Shown one piece after another: positions 1-12,625 of a stretch of DNA of 64,000 bases (positions within the stretch are counted from its first letter, which is position 1; each line of letters opens with the position of its first letter). Origin of the DNA: Byssochlamys sp. IMV 00236 (lineage: Eukaryota; Ascomycota; Eurotiomycetes; Eurotiales; Thermoascaceae); NCBI GenBank assembly GCA_001931875.2, contig MSJH02000544.1, positions 558,001 through 622,000 of the forward strand, given 5' to 3'. The position numbers and the translations under genes were made by a program. The notes under the pieces are model-generated. The model was given only the letters and a program-made list of their open reading frames with translations, did not search any database and was not told where the DNA came from.

Positions 1-643
<643 letters not shown>

Positions 644-1959
644 TCTTGGAGCGCTCGAATGCCGATCATCTCGTCCTCGTGATGAAGTCCAGAAACACTC
701 GAGAATTCACTTCGTGTTGACGTTTTCCATAAAGAAAATGGCCTCCAGTGCCGACAGGTGTATAGGATGCATATATTAGACGTGGATTTACTATGGAAAT
801 AGTTGTTACATAACTACGCGTGATGTATTCGCGTTACGCACCGGATCACTATAACTCTGTCCCCGATCAGGTAGACCGTCAGGTAGTAAAAGAGAAGACT
901 AGCATCCCGGATGGTGGTAGGTATATTGGAGTCATGACCGCGTAGAACGAAGCCGAGGCTAGACTTTCGCAGACAATCTACCAGGTATAGCTGATCGGCA
1001 GGATTGTCTTCAGCCGGCGTCGATCATTTAGCGGCGACGGCTTCATCCGGAGATAGACCAGACGAACCCTGCCATTTTTCTCGGTTGCAGAAAAAGAAGA
1101 AGAACAAGGAGACTGTTTAGCTGTGGAATGCTGTCTACTATAGACGATGCGATGAGATTTTCTCGATTTTCTAGCAGCGAGCTTACTTGTTTGAGATACA
1201 CATAACCTGAGTCGCTACATAAGTATGTATTAACCCCGGTCACCCCGCGCGGCTACTGCGGCCAGCCGTCGCCGACTTGCAGTAACAGAAGTCGACGAAC
1301 TTCTTCGCTGCAGAAGGAAACAGGGGGGAAGAGATCCCATGGATGGCTTTCAAATCGATCATCTTTGCAACCGCATGATCGGGTACATATCAAGCGAGCC
1401 TCATGAAATCCACACTAGATATCAATACAATCGAACGGCTGAGAACGCGTGGAGATCAATTCAATAATGGGTCTCTGGGGTTCGGAGATGCCGCCCCTCC
1501 GACGCCTGGAGAGAGTGGTGCTTGGCACGCATCGACACCGCTGCATTCTACTGCTCCTTTTTCTTCCTATCTTTCCGGTGAAAGAGACAGATTCCCACGG
1601 CCGATTGATTCGCGGTATCTCGAAGCTGGGCAAGGTCTTCCAGGTTTGTTTTCCGTGTTCTTCACCCGCTGGCCACAACCCAGCAAGTCCTACTGACATC
1701 TTCCCGACGCCGCAGTGATATAACCGACCGGGAAGATAGGGAGCATTTATATTCTCAGAGGGGGCTGTGGAGGATATCCAAAGAGAATCGCCCCAAGGGG
1801 CGGGGTCCAGTTTGACGTTTACAATCTTTGGCCCTTGTTCCCCAGCTCACCTCCGCTGCTCGCCTGCCAGGACTCGAGAGAAATGATCCCCATGCTTGCT
1901 AGCCGACCTCCTGCCATTTCCTGTATATAACCACCGATCGCTACATTGTCTCGACTTTC
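644..1959. other. Intergenic region upstream of the ubiquitin protease
   Basis: No supported gene was seen in this 1.3-kb stretch. Short open frames at 1403-1718 overlap on both strands and have no recognisable domain. A TATA-like TATATAA at 1924-1930 lies about 30 bases before the ATG at 1960, so it is either a core promoter element very near the start or fortuitous. Confidence 0.5.
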
Positions 1960-3894
1960 ATGCCCGACAAGCCTGCCACTGTTGCCGCATATGCGGCGGG
2001 GGCGTCCCTCGCCGCTATCACGCTGTTCTACGTCTTCGGGCCTAACTTCACTATCGATGGCGATGATTCAAGCAACAACAACCGCAAAAACGGCATCGTG
2101 GGCCTCTCGAATCCCGCCAATGACTGCTTCATTAATTCTGTGCTGCAAGCCCTCGCAGGGCTCGGGGACTTGCGTCTATACTTGATCAGAGAACTTCACC
2201 GGCGCGAGCTCGATGGACCAGAGGTGTATGATGTGCTGCCGGAGCCGCAGGATATGCCGAGGGACCAGAGGCCTGAGAGGCTCAGGGAGCTACAGCAGGG
2301 GACGGTTACAAAGGCCTTGAAGGAAATGCTGGACCGGCTCAACGAACGACCGATTTACAAAAAGACCATTTCTGCGAGGCCGTTCATTCAGGCCCTCGAG
2401 TATGCGTTCCGCACGCGGATCAGCCGCAATCAGCAGGATGCTCAAGAGTTCTTGCAGATTGTCGCGGAAAGACTCAGTGATGAGTATCATGCTGGGATCA
2501 AAGCCAGGCAGCATATGCCGATGTTGGTTGACCCGTCGTTCGACGCAGATGCATCCACGCAGCCCACACAGGATCCAGACGCCGCGATGAACCAGAAGGA
2601 AACCAGTGAAATTGAGGTGCGAATTGATGATAAGTCAGAGAATGGCCTACCAGCTGTTCTGACTACGAAACTGAAAGAGACGGATAACGAGTATGGCTTT
2701 CCGTTTGAAGGCCAGCTGGAATCGCAAATCGAGTGTCAATTTTGCCACTATCAGTACAAGCCGAATAAAACGTCGTTCGTGAATCTCACGTTGCAGGTGC
2801 CCCAAGCGAGCTCGACTACGCTAAATTCCTGCTTCGACGGTCTTCTCAAGACGGAGTACATCGATGACTTCCGATGCGACAAGTGCCGATTACAGCATGC
2901 CCTGGAAACCAAGATCAAAGAGAAATCTCGAGCTCATGCGGAGGAAGAAAGGGAAAGGATCGCGATGGAAATAGAGCTGATCAAGGAAGCGTTGGAAAAC
3001 GATCCAGAGCACTTACCGGACGGGGTGACGATGCCGCCCTCGGATCTAGCACCGAAACGGAGGATCGCGAGGCATATGCGGATAGTAGTCTTCCCCAAAA
3101 TCATCGCTATTCATTTATCGCGCTCTATATTCGATCACAGCAGCTCCACCAAGAACGCAGCCAAAGTGTCTTTCCCGGAGCGCCTTCCCCTAGGCGGCAT
3201 TCTGACGCGCAAATGGTACAAGTTGTTGGCCATTGTGTGTCACAAAGGAAGCCATCAGAGTGGTCATTACGAGTCCTTCCGGAGAAATAACTTGTATCCT
3301 CCTTTCTCCACGCCCGACGTCTTCAGGTCCTTCGCTCAGAGCCGGGCGGCCAGTGAGAACCCTTCCAGAGCCCCCAGCCCACGGATCAGAGCAAAGAACT
3401 CTGCAGAGCAAGAGCCTGGGTCTTTGAACCTTTCTCCCGCAGAATCGTCGGCGTCACTCTCCAGTCCCACCCTGCCGTCTCCCGCTACATCTCTTCCAGT
3501 CCCGCAGTCGCGAGAAACCACGCGTCCAACGTCGAGTCCCCGTGTGTCCTTCCAGAGCGGTCGTTCGAAGTCATCGTCGAAGTTGATGCCCTCATCCACT
3601 CCGGAAGGGAGGGACTCCTCCACATCACCGTCTCTACGGTTGCGTAATTCCAAGTCGAGCCTCTCGTTGTCCAAGGGCAATGGCGGGCCGCGACCTTCTA
3701 CGGACGCCTCATCGGGGGCACCCTCTCGGTTTCGTCGCAAGCGTAAACACATGGACCGATGGTGGCGGATATCAGATGAGAAAGTCAAGGAATGCAAGAC
3801 GGCAGATGTGCTTGGCATGCAGAGGGAGGTCTATCTCCTTTTCTATGAGATTGAAAAACCGGACGCCAGCCCTCATGGGGCAGATGATGCTTGA
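1960..3894 (+). CDS. Membrane-anchored ubiquitin-specific protease (USP family, Ubp16/USP30-like)
   Basis: A single-exon 644-aa deubiquitinase. Residues about 5-30 (VAAYAAGASLAAITLFYVFG) form one hydrophobic segment, so the enzyme is probably tethered to a membrane. The USP Cys box NDCFINSVLQAL has the catalytic Cys near residue 56. A zinc-ribbon pair of CxxC motifs (CQFC and CDKC) sits about 260-305. The His box GSHQSGHYESFRR is near residue 435, and WWRISDEKV supplies the third catalytic-triad position near 605. A charged insertion of about 40 residues follows the second CxxC, and a Ser/Pro-rich low-complexity insertion (about 465-590) lies between the His box and the C-terminal block. An N-terminal transmembrane segment before a USP domain is known for yeast Ubp16 and animal USP30 (mitochondrial outer membrane), so a role in mitochondrial deubiquitination is inferred. 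The gene is alone, with no close partner. Confidence 0.88.
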   Translation: MPDKPATVAAYAAGASLAAITLFYVFGPNFTIDGDDSSNNNRKNGIVGLSNPANDCFINSVLQALAGLGDLRLYLIRELHRRELDGPEVYDVLPEPQDMPRDQRPERLRELQQGTVTKALKEMLDRLNERPIYKKTISARPFIQALEYAFRTRISRNQQDAQEFLQIVAERLSDEYHAGIKARQHMPMLVDPSFDADASTQPTQDPDAAMNQKETSEIEVRIDDKSENGLPAVLTTKLKETDNEYGFPFEGQLESQIECQFCHYQYKPNKTSFVNLTLQVPQASSTTLNSCFDGLLKTEYIDDFRCDKCRLQHALETKIKEKSRAHAEEERERIAMEIELIKEALENDPEHLPDGVTMPPSDLAPKRRIARHMRIVVFPKIIAIHLSRSIFDHSSSTKNAAKVSFPERLPLGGILTRKWYKLLAIVCHKGSHQSGHYESFRRNNLYPPFSTPDVFRSFAQSRAASENPSRAPSPRIRAKNSAEQEPGSLNLSPAESSASLSSPTLPSPATSLPVPQSRETTRPTSSPRVSFQSGRSKSSSKLMPSSTPEGRDSSTSPSLRLRNSKSSLSLSKGNGGPRPSTDASSGAPSRFRRKRKHMDRWWRISDEKVKECKTADVLGMQREVYLLFYEIEKPDASPHGADDA

Positions 3895-5140
3895 TGCACC
3901 TGACGAGGGATAGCAGAAAACCCTCCCTTTTCTTTTTCCTTTTCTTGCATATGTTGCATGTAAGTTCACTATTTTCTGTGTACTTCATGCGTGAGATGAC
4001 CGCATACATACACATAACTACATACTCTACATACAACCGCTCGCACGGCTTCTTGGCAATCCAATCTTCCCTATTTGGTTATTGAGTAGGCGATATATGC
4101 TAGATCCATTATTACAAACCGCGACAGGCGCAGAAGCCTTGCAGCGTTGACGCCCAGTTCTTTGGGTGAAGAGAGTCGAGAGCAACGAGTTTTGCTGATC
4201 TAGATCTACATGCTGTGCTATGTTGTCCAAGATACGTGGCCCTCTTATTCAGGTCAGTCATGGGGACGCCTGTGGAACGGTCTGCGAGAGCGGTCTACCA
4301 TACACTGATAGAGTATGGTTACTATGGTATAACTGGGGCGAATATTAGACTGGAAAGATACCCGAGACCAGAAAGGGCCGCCATTATCATTCTAAGGTAC
4401 TATACCGGTATATCATACTCTAGAGCCCTAACCCCGTACAAACGGTCGCGGGTCCGTTAGTCAGTGATGGCTAGAAGCGATCTACTACGACGATTGCCCT
4501 TGTCGACGTGCCTATGACAGCAGCAGAGGGTCAGTAGTAGTCTCGACTTGTCTTCCCCATCAATCGGGAGGCTTCATCGCCAACAAGTCGGTGGGGATCC
4601 GGGGAGAAGCTCGACGGCAACCTCAACGTCTGAGGGGAGGGTAATGGGCAGACCTGATCCACCGGATGGGAGGATGTACCATATAGTACCACATACAGTA
4701 ACTAACTATGGTACTCTAGACTTAGAGTAAGTAGAATCGAAATCAGCAGAAGAGGTTCGAAAGGCCAAGACAGCAGAGGTCAAACAACTGAACGGCAGAG
4801 CGATTGTCCGGGGAGGTGTGAATCCGAAAGCTACACGGGAAGCACGAAAGAGATACGGAGAAGAGGAGGTTTCTTTACAGCAGAGTCTACTACTACTTAG
4901 AGGTCATGCGCCAAAGGAGGATCTAGATCTTTTATCTGTGGTAGTAATGAAATATTATACAGTACCAGTGATAATTGACTCTTCGTAAGCAGGGACAGCA
5001 GTTAGTAAACTAACTACCTACTACTCGAGTGTCATCGATGCCTCGAAGGTCCTTAATGATCCTGCACGGTGCCTGGGAACTGTCTGTAATGGGGATAACT
5101 CTATCATACAAGATCTATGCAGATACTCTACCATATACAC

Positions 5141-5170
5141 AATCATAATAATAATCATAATAATCATAAC
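5141..5170. repeat. Imperfect (ATA/AAT)n microsatellite
   Basis: The run of ATAATAATAATCATAATAAT units is seen directly. It lies in the aldolase upstream region and has no evident function. Confidence 0.7.
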
Positions 5171-5447
5171 AGTACTCTACTACCATACTTCCTGAGAAAC
5201 CGCCACCAGAGACAACAATGCGATACTCAGCAACAACCGCGGTTATCAGCAGCTGGCGGCATCGGGCCCATGGAAGAGAGCAGAAAGAGGCAGGACGGGG
5301 CATTTCGGAGCACGGGGGGAGCGAAGCAACATGGAACAGCGTCATCGCCCGACCAAACCCCACCGGCAGCAAACGAGGGGCAGCAAAGCAAAGCAGCAAC
5401 AAGGGAAGACGGTTAAGGTGTATTATTTATTATATCATCGCCTTTCA

Positions 5448-5502
5448 TCTCTTTCTCTCTCTCTCTCTCTCTTTTTCTCTCCTTCTCCCCTCATCTTCTC
5501 TG
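5448..5502 (+). promoter_or_regulatory. Pyrimidine-rich (CT) tract upstream of aldolase
   Basis: An almost pure pyrimidine tract on the coding strand containing about eleven CT dinucleotides in a row. Long CT tracts directly upstream of the transcription start are a known property of strongly expressed filamentous-fungal glycolytic genes. Its position about 370 bases before the ATG suggests promoter or leader function; this is inference. Confidence 0.5.
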
Positions 5503-5873
5503 CCCTGTTGTCTCTGGTCTCCCCAGTCTAGCATTGACCATAACTGTCCACCGGGATTGAATCATACTGACCTCAGTTCCTCCCGCGATTCTGCTGTCTT
5601 GCTCCACCAACGCCAAACCGGTGAGTTCTTCGAGTTATGACGGAGCTGCCCTTGCCCACCCTGCCCCTCACTAGTGGCTCCCTGTGCTGCCATCACACCA
5701 CCTATTTAATTTCCCCTCTACCGCCCCCCTCCAGCTGTAAAGGGAGAAAAAAAATAAAAGACGAAAAGGAAATCAGATATTATTGCGTCTCTCTGTCATT
5801 TATTGCTTACTGACACGGAGAGTTTGCTGTCCTTACTAGATTTTGAGCCATTGCCCGATCGCAATCATTCATC

Positions 5874-6726
5874 ATGGGTGTCCTCGAGAAGCTGAGCCGC
5901 AAGACCGGTGTCATCGTCGGTGACGATGTCCTCCGTCTCTTTGAGTATGCTCAGGAGAAGAACTTTGCCATTCCCGCCATTGTGAGTTTTCATGCTCCAT
6001 CCCTTGTGCGGTGATGGCTCAAACTAACATTGCGGTTTAGAACGTCACCTCTTCTTCTACCGTTGTCGCTGCCCTCGAGGCTGCCCGCGACCAGAACTGC
6101 CCCGTCATCCTGCAGCTCTCCAACGGTGGTGCCGCTTACTTCGCTGGCAAGGTAGGTTCTACTGCGTGGTCCAAAAAGGAGGGAGTAGACAAGTGATACT
6201 GATCTTTTCTTTTCAGGGTGTCCCCAACGGCAAGCAGGAGGCCTCCATTGCTGGTGGTATTGCCGCTGCTCACTACATCCGTAGCGTCGCTCCCGCCTAC
6301 GGCATCCCCGTCATTCTGCACACCGACCACTGTGCTAAGAAGCTGCTGCCATGGCTCGACGGCCTGCTCGATGAGGACGAGAAGTACTTCAAGCTGCACG
6401 GCGAGCCCCTCTTCTCTAGCCACATGATCGACCTGTCGGAGGAGTCCGTCGACTACAACATCCAGACCACTGCTGCCTACCTCAAGCGTGCTGCTCCCAT
6501 GAAGCAGTGGCTCGAGATGGTGAGTTGTTTCTCTCTGCTGTCGCTGTTTGCCATTTTCATGAATTTGGATGCTGACTACTCGTAGGAAATCGGTATCACT
6601 GGTGGTGAGGAGGACGGTGTCAACAACGAGGATGTCGACAACAACTCCCTTTACACCCAGCCCGAGGACATTCTCGCCATCCGCAACGCCCTCGCCCCCA
6701 TCAGCCCCTACTTCTCCATTGCCGCT

Positions 6727-6761
<35 letters not shown>

Positions 6762-7146
6762 CAACGTCCGTCTCCACCCTGAGCTGCTCAAGAAGCACCA
6801 GGCCTACGTCAAGGAGAAGATCGGTTCCCCCAAGGACAAGCCCATCTTCTTCGTCTTCCACGGTGGTTCCGGATCCTCCAAGGCGGAGTACAAGGAGGCT
6901 ATCAGCTACGGTGTCGTCAAGGTAAACGTCGACACTGACATGCAGTACGCTTACCTGTCCGGTATCCGCGACTACATCCTGAACAAGAAGGACTACCTCA
7001 TGCAGCCGGTCGGCAACCCTGATGGTGCCGACAAGCCCAACAAGAAGTACTTCGACCCCCGCGTCTGGGTTCGTGAGGGTGAGAAGTCCATGAGCAAGCG
7101 TGTCCAGGAAGCTCTGGAGGACTTCAACACTGCTGGTCAGCTGTAA
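5874..7146 (+). CDS. fbaA: Fructose-bisphosphate aldolase, class II (zinc-dependent)
   Basis: Glycolytic/gluconeogenic enzyme that reversibly cleaves fructose-1,6-bisphosphate to dihydroxyacetone phosphate and glyceraldehyde-3-phosphate in the cytosol. Four exons: 5874-5981, 6041-6151, 6217-6519 and 6586-7146, giving 360 aa, the normal class II length. Visible family marks are the N-terminal MGVLEKLSRKTGVIVGDDV, the metal-site block PVILHTDHCAKKLLPW (zinc-binding His), the YFKLHGEPLFSSHMIDLSEE block, GGEEDGVNNEDVDN, GFGNVHGVYKPGNV and the C-terminal NVDTDMQYAYLSGIRDY with substrate-binding residues. Codon use is strongly biased to C-ending codons, as expected of a very highly expressed gene. 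The start is fixed by the ATCATGG context and the conserved N-terminus. Identity is very secure; the gene symbol follows Aspergillus usage. Confidence 0.97.
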
Positions 7147-8047
7147 ACGGTCCCACCGACCGAGCCTCAGTTTTGCAATCTCAAAATGACCGGTTAATCT
7201 GCAGCGGGACTGGATTGGACATTTCAATACTCAAATAATCATCATCACATGTTCTCTTTTCATGGAACCTTTTCAGTGATGTGGAGTTGTGCACAAAGTT
7301 GGCCGGAGAGCCATCGGGGACGGTGTATCGCATGTAGATAAAGTATGAACGAATGAGATAATGATCCTCCAAAAAAAATTGGTTTCACCTGCAGAGCCTG
7401 GGTTGCTTGTCTCTTGCAAAACTTTCTCTGTCGTAGTCTGAAAAGATAACCATGTCAAAAAAAAGAAAAGAAAAGAAAAAACGGTAGCGGTCATTAGTTC
7501 TTGTCAATCGGATCTCCACCTTGAGCAGAACGTAAGCTCTTCTTCCCATTACATACATACATAACCAGCTCGGTCTCCGGGGAACTCCATTAGGATCGTA
7601 TTTGGTATCTTTTTAGTCATCAAAATAAGCCGCTAGTTATGTATTTTGTCACATAAAACGAAGTAAGAAGAATTGAGGACCCGAGGAATTGGAAATGATG
7701 TCATTCTTTTCGAACACCAAGTCACCTTCTGGAGCTAGTCATGTCCTCGTCTTCTGCCTGAACGAGTTCCACTCATAGAGATAAATTGCCTGAGCTTGCT
7801 GGAGAGTCCAATGCAAGTGCATCCATCCATCTCTTAACTAGGGGTTACATCAAAAAGAAAAGTCAAAGTGGCAAGGGATCTTTGTAGCTTGCAAACGTTA
7901 GTTATATATATATCCTATGAAACAGTAGAATGCCCAGTTTCGTCTTGTCTCCCTAGATCCGATACGATCTATAAAACTGGGAAACCTCATGAGTTAGATT
8001 ATATTTGAGTTACGCCATGCTTTGTGGTATTAGAAATATATAGATAT

Positions 8048-8048
<1 letters not shown>

Positions 8049-8080
<32 letters not shown>
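8049..8080. repeat. (TA)n microsatellite
   Basis: About fifteen uninterrupted TA units, preceded by degenerate ATAGATATAGA. Seen directly. Confidence 0.9.
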
Positions 8081-8086
<6 letters not shown>

Positions 8087-8257
8087 AAGCGCCCGCCGCG
8101 TTCTGTCCAAGGTTGCATTGCAGCATCTGTTTGAAACTTTGATGACCTTTTAAGGTTCTGAATGAATCACTTGTTGCTTGGCATGCATGCGGGCAATAAT
8201 AGAGTCCTTGAGGATGATAAATCCTGTTGGATAGTGAGGTATGTTATATTAGTTATG

Positions 8258-8325
8258 TAGTTAGTTGGTTAGTTATTGTGTCAGTATCAGTCAGCAAGCA
8301 CTGTTCAATAACTGACTACTAACGA
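8258..8325. repeat. Imperfect inverted repeat
   Basis: GTTAGTTGGTTAGTTATTG is followed, after about 30 bases, by CAATAACTGACTACTAAC, its near-complement (about 16 of 18 positions). This could form a hairpin or be a foldback-element relic. No TA or other target duplication was identified with confidence. Confidence 0.5.
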
Positions 8326-9638
8326 ACTACTCGAACGATCTGGGGTAACTGGATCTGAATCACGAGTAGATGCGTGGGGCTCATGAAGGAATGCGAGATC
8401 TAGTCAGTAGTAGTAGGTAGTCTCGAGCAGTGATTAACTGAGTAACTAGATGGTACTTTTTCGTAATCGCGTGACGGCCTGCAACGATGTATGGTACCCC
8501 GTATAAAAGTTTTATTTCACCAGTGTTGGCCTTCAGCTCCATTATTCAGGTCCCGCTATGTTTATCCACAGGGAAAGGAAACAAGCGACAGGAAGAGCTG
8601 AGAAGGGCGGGGGAGTGTTTTTGTTCCACAGCGGCGAGGGAGCGAGGTTCGGTTAACCTGTCAAAGTCCAACGATGCCGCATGTCTCAGACGGTCTAGCC
8701 CCCCGTTTGTCCACAAGCGTTGCGCAACCACGCAAAAATAGTATCCAGTCAAAAGCCCAATCAGGGCGGACACGATGGAGTGTTGTCTTCTTGGCATTTG
8801 TTGTCTTTTTCTCTTTCTTTGCAGCGGAGGAAGAAGAACTCTTGAGGGGTAGGGCCGAGAGAAAAAGATGAAAGATTTGAAGAGGTTGGATCAGAAGATG
8901 AATAGGAGAGAGCTGGGGAAGAGTGAGTATCTGACTTGCATTCGTCGCTGCATGAGATCGGGGTCTTGGTGAGATCCTACTGGTCTCTGATCATTCGTAG
9001 CGTGTTGATCGGTCTTAGATAGTCTCAGGTCTGATGGACAACCGCTTATCTTAGGTAGAGTAGAAATTCTAAGGCCATGACTCGTGCCCTCCGGACAAAA
9101 GGTCTCGTGTCCATCATTATTGATATTGTCAGGTTTGGTTCTCGTCGTCGAATATCCTTTTCTTCCATCGACCTTCTCACTCCCTGTGGCAACTTGCTGC
9201 GTATCCTCATTTCGTCGCTCGTCCAGGACCACGCATTGGATCGCTCTTCCGTAGATCGTTCTTCGCCCGCCGACCCGCCGTTACCAGTCCAGGCCCTATT
9301 ATTGCGCTTCAAAACTGCTGGAGACCCGCCTCCACGAGAGGCCAATAACGCCCAACTGGGCTGTGGCCTGTGTGCTTTTCTAACGCCCAGCGTCATTAAC
9401 TTATTCTCATCGAAGGGGATCTGCATCTTGCCATCGTCTCTCCCGCAGCCCATTTCGATCGTTCCCAACTGCTCCGTTCGTTTGCATCGTCCTCGTTCGT
9501 TCGTTCGTTAAACCGTCGAGATACTGGTGGTGGACACACGTGGCTGTGTCTGGGCGTGGGAATCATCGGCCGATGCCTGCTGCTGTGTCGTTGAGCTGGG
9601 AAGCGTTGCTGGGTCAGGGTGCATAAGTAAACGCGGCA

Positions 9639-12625
9639 ATGGATCGCATCAGCGACCTTGCGCGACGGCAAAACGACTCGCCAGCAGCACAGTTCTTGCA
9701 GCTTATCCAGAACCCATTCAAGTCTGCGGTAGGTGATGAGAGAAAGAGATTCGGTTCCAGTGTCTTGGAGGATCTGCTTTGATCGACAATGCACGTTCGA
9801 CTGACCGGTGTTGTTTGCAACAGTTCCAAGTCAATGCCATCTGGGCCTCGCTGGGCACCTCTATCGGCATCTCCATCCTCCTCGTCCTGCTCTTTTCCTT
9901 CCTGCGACCTCGTCACTCACTTGTGTACGCTCCGAAGAAGAAATATGCCGACCAACTGCACGCCCCGCCCCCGGTGGGCAAAGGCTTGTTCGCATGGCTC
10001 AAACCGGTCCTTAAGACCAAGGAAGATGATCTGGTCGACAGAATCGGTCTCGATGCCACCGTCTTCCTGCGCTTCGCCAAGATGCTGCGGAATATATTCA
10101 TCTGTCTCAGCATCATTGGCTGCACCGTCATGATCCCCGTCAATCTCGCTGAGAGCTCGAGCGAACAGACGGCCCAATTCAGCAAATTTTCCCTCATGAC
10201 ACCCATGTATGTTTCCACAACTGCGATTTGGAGTCAGGTCGTTATGGCGTGGGCCTTTGATGCGATTGCGATCTACTTCCTATGGCGCAACTACGTTGGG
10301 ATCTGCGCTCTACGCAGGAGATACTTCGAGAGTTCAGAATATCAACGTAGTTTGCATGCGAGGACGTTAATGGTCACCGACATCCCTCAGCCTCTCCGAT
10401 CGGATGAGGGTCTACTGCGTCTGACAGATGAAATTAATCCTACGGCTGCTTTGCCTAGGGCAGCAATTGGACGCAACGTCAAGGATCTGCCGCGACTCAT
10501 CAAGGAGCATGAGGAGACAGTGAGGAGGTTGGAATCCGTACTTTCTAAATACTTGAAGAACCCTGATCGCTTGCCTTCAAAACGTCCGACTATTCGCCCG
10601 CCCAAGAAGTACAAGGGCGATCGCTACGATGGAAAAGTCGACGCGATCGACTATCTGACAGATCGCATCCGTGAGTTGGAAGTGGAGATCAAAGATGTTC
10701 GTGATTCGATTGACAAGCGTAACGCCATGCCCTATGGGTTCGCCAGCTGGGAGTCTATCGAGCATGCCCACGCAGCCGCTTACATGGCACGACGGAAGCA
10801 TCCTCAGGGCACGACGATCCGCCTGGCTCCTCGGCCGCATGATATCATTTGGGAGAATCTACCGCTGTCCAAGCGGGCCAGAAAATGGAAACGCTTTATG
10901 AACTATATCTGGACCAGTATCTTGACTATTGTCTGGATCGCTCCTAACGCGCTAATTGCCGTTTTTCTCTCGGATTTGTCCAACTTAGGTCTTGTCTGGC
11001 CGGCCTTCCAGACATCCCTGAACCAGAACAGCGATGTGTGGGCGGCGGTTCAGGGTATCGCAGCTCCTCTCCTCACATCCTTGGTCTACCTTATCCTGCC
11101 TATACTCTTCCGACGCATGGCCATACGAGCAGGGGATGTGACCAAGACTTCCCGTGAGCGACACGTCATTCGCCATCTCTACTCCTTCTTCGTGATCAAT
11201 AACCTGATCGTTTTCTCCACGTTTTCTGCGGCATGGGCCTTCGTCTCAGCAGTCGTCGATGCCAAGAACCATGACGAGAACGCCTGGAAGGCCATTCAGG
11301 ACGGAGAGTTCTATGAGAAAGTCATGAGTGTTCTCTGCCAGGTGTCTCCATTCTGGGTCTCCTGGCTTCTTCAGCGCAATCTTGGAGCGATGATCGATCT
11401 GGCTCAGTTGCTGAGTCTGGTCTGGATCTGGTTCTCTAAGACGTTCCTGTCTCCGACGCCGCGGCAGACTATCCAATGGACCGCTCCTCCGCCATTTGAC
11501 TATGCCAGCTATTACAACTATTTCCTCTTCTACGCTACCGTGGCTCTGTGTTTCTCCACTCTCCAACCGGTCGTGCTCCTTGCGACAGCGCTCTACTTCG
11601 GACTGGATGCGTGGCTGAAGAAGTATCTGCTGCTGTACATTTTTGTGACCAAGACGGAATCAGGTGGCCGCTTCTGGAGAGTGCTGTTCAACCGGATGAT
11701 CTTTGCCATCCTTCTCTCCAATATCATTATTGCATTAGTTATCCGGGCCAAGGGCACGTGGACGCAGGTTTATTGCATGATCCCTCTCCCCTTCTTGCTC
11801 ATAGGGTTCAAGTTCTTCTGCAAGAGGAAGTTCGATGACAACATGCAATTCTATAACAAGGCAAACTTGACCGATTCGGAAGCACTGGGTGTGGGCAAGC
11901 CTGGCAAGAAGGCAGGGGATCGGCTCTATTCCAGATTCGGACACCCAGCTCTTAACAAGCCCTTGCCTACGCCAATGGTGCACGCCAAGGCGGCAGAAGC
12001 TCTGAAACAGATCTATCGGGGCCGTCTCGGTACCCCAGACTCCTCGGGCGATTATACAGACATCGCTATGCAATCCATGTCGGCCTTGCAACCCGGAAAG
12101 TCCACGGGTCCTTCTGGCTCCGCGCCGTTTGAGGTTGTCCCGGAGAACCAGCTCGACTTCTCTTATTTCAAGAACCGTGCTGATTTCCGGGACGAGTATG
12201 GCGGCGGCATCTACGGACGGCCGGAAGATCTCATCTCGGAACGATCACAAACCCCCAAGAGTTTCATGGGCGAGTGGTCTCCCAGCTCATCACGGGCATC
12301 CTCGCCGGCTCCGTCTGTGCCACCACTTCCCGGACGAAAGGGCTACGAAGGTCTGGACATCGCAGATGGTCGTCCGAGCGATTTGGATCACCCTGCCTTC
12401 CGGCGTCCAGAGTCCCCAGGCGACAACGGGTCACTGGCGCCGGGTATGGGTATGTATAGTCTTCCCAACGAAAGCGAAACCCGTCTTTTGAACCATGCGC
12501 AACAGCCAGCCGCGAACGGCGGACCGAATCCTCTAGATCGATGGCGAACGGGCGGTTACGGCCCTGTCGAGCAGGAAGAGCAAGATCCCTACACCTCATA
12601 CGACTACTACCGTGGTCGAAGATAG
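9639..12625 (+). CDS. CSC1/RSN1-type (DUF221, TMEM63/OSCA family) membrane channel protein
   Basis: A 963-aa polytopic membrane protein of the calcium-permeable osmosensitive channel superfamily. The first exon is 9639-9728 (MDRISDLARRQNDSPAAQ...), joined across a 95-bp intron (9729-9823, branch CTGAC) to 9824-12625; using the upstream ATG completes the first transmembrane helix (QVNAIWASLGTSIGISILLV). Domain order is an N-terminal RSN1-type three-helix part (to about residue 190), a cytosolic PHM7-like loop with charged segments (about 200-360), then the main 7TM block (about 385-690), with helices such as IWTSILTIVWIAPNALIAVF and SPFWVSWLLQRNLGAMIDLAQ. The last about 250 residues are a Ser/Pro/Gly-rich cytosolic tail ending in YDYYRGRR. 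Role as an osmosensitive or scramblase-like channel is inferred from the family. Identity secure; subfamily not resolved. Confidence 0.92.

Larger units (their letters stand above)
3895..5873. other. Long promoter/intergenic region before aldolase
   Basis: About 2 kb with no supported gene. Small stem-loops occur, for example ACCATAC...GTATGGT near 4297-4320. An ATA/AAT-rich microsatellite lies at about 5141-5170, and a long CT-rich tract at about 5450-5500. The 3' third is probably promoter and 5' leader of the aldolase gene; the rest is unexplained. Confidence 0.5.
7147..9638. other. Long intergenic region, aldolase 3' to channel gene 5'
   Basis: Nearly 2.5 kb without a supported gene. It contains an A-rich GAAAA-type run at about 7460-7485, a TA microsatellite at about 8049-8080, an imperfect inverted repeat at about 8258-8325 and a CT/TCG-rich stretch (about 9470-9510) that may be 5' leader of the next gene. 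Several overlapping short frames on both strands (8546-9511) show no family features. Confidence 0.5.

Noticed and set aside
6136..7227. A 363-codon open frame on the minus strand over the aldolase exons.
   Set aside because: Same artefact: strongly biased codons of the aldolase create an antisense open frame, and it runs through the aldolase introns.
8487..9511. Several overlapping short frames on both strands, one with a hydrophobic stretch.
   Set aside because: No domain, mutually overlapping and inconsistent; more likely leader and promoter of the channel gene.
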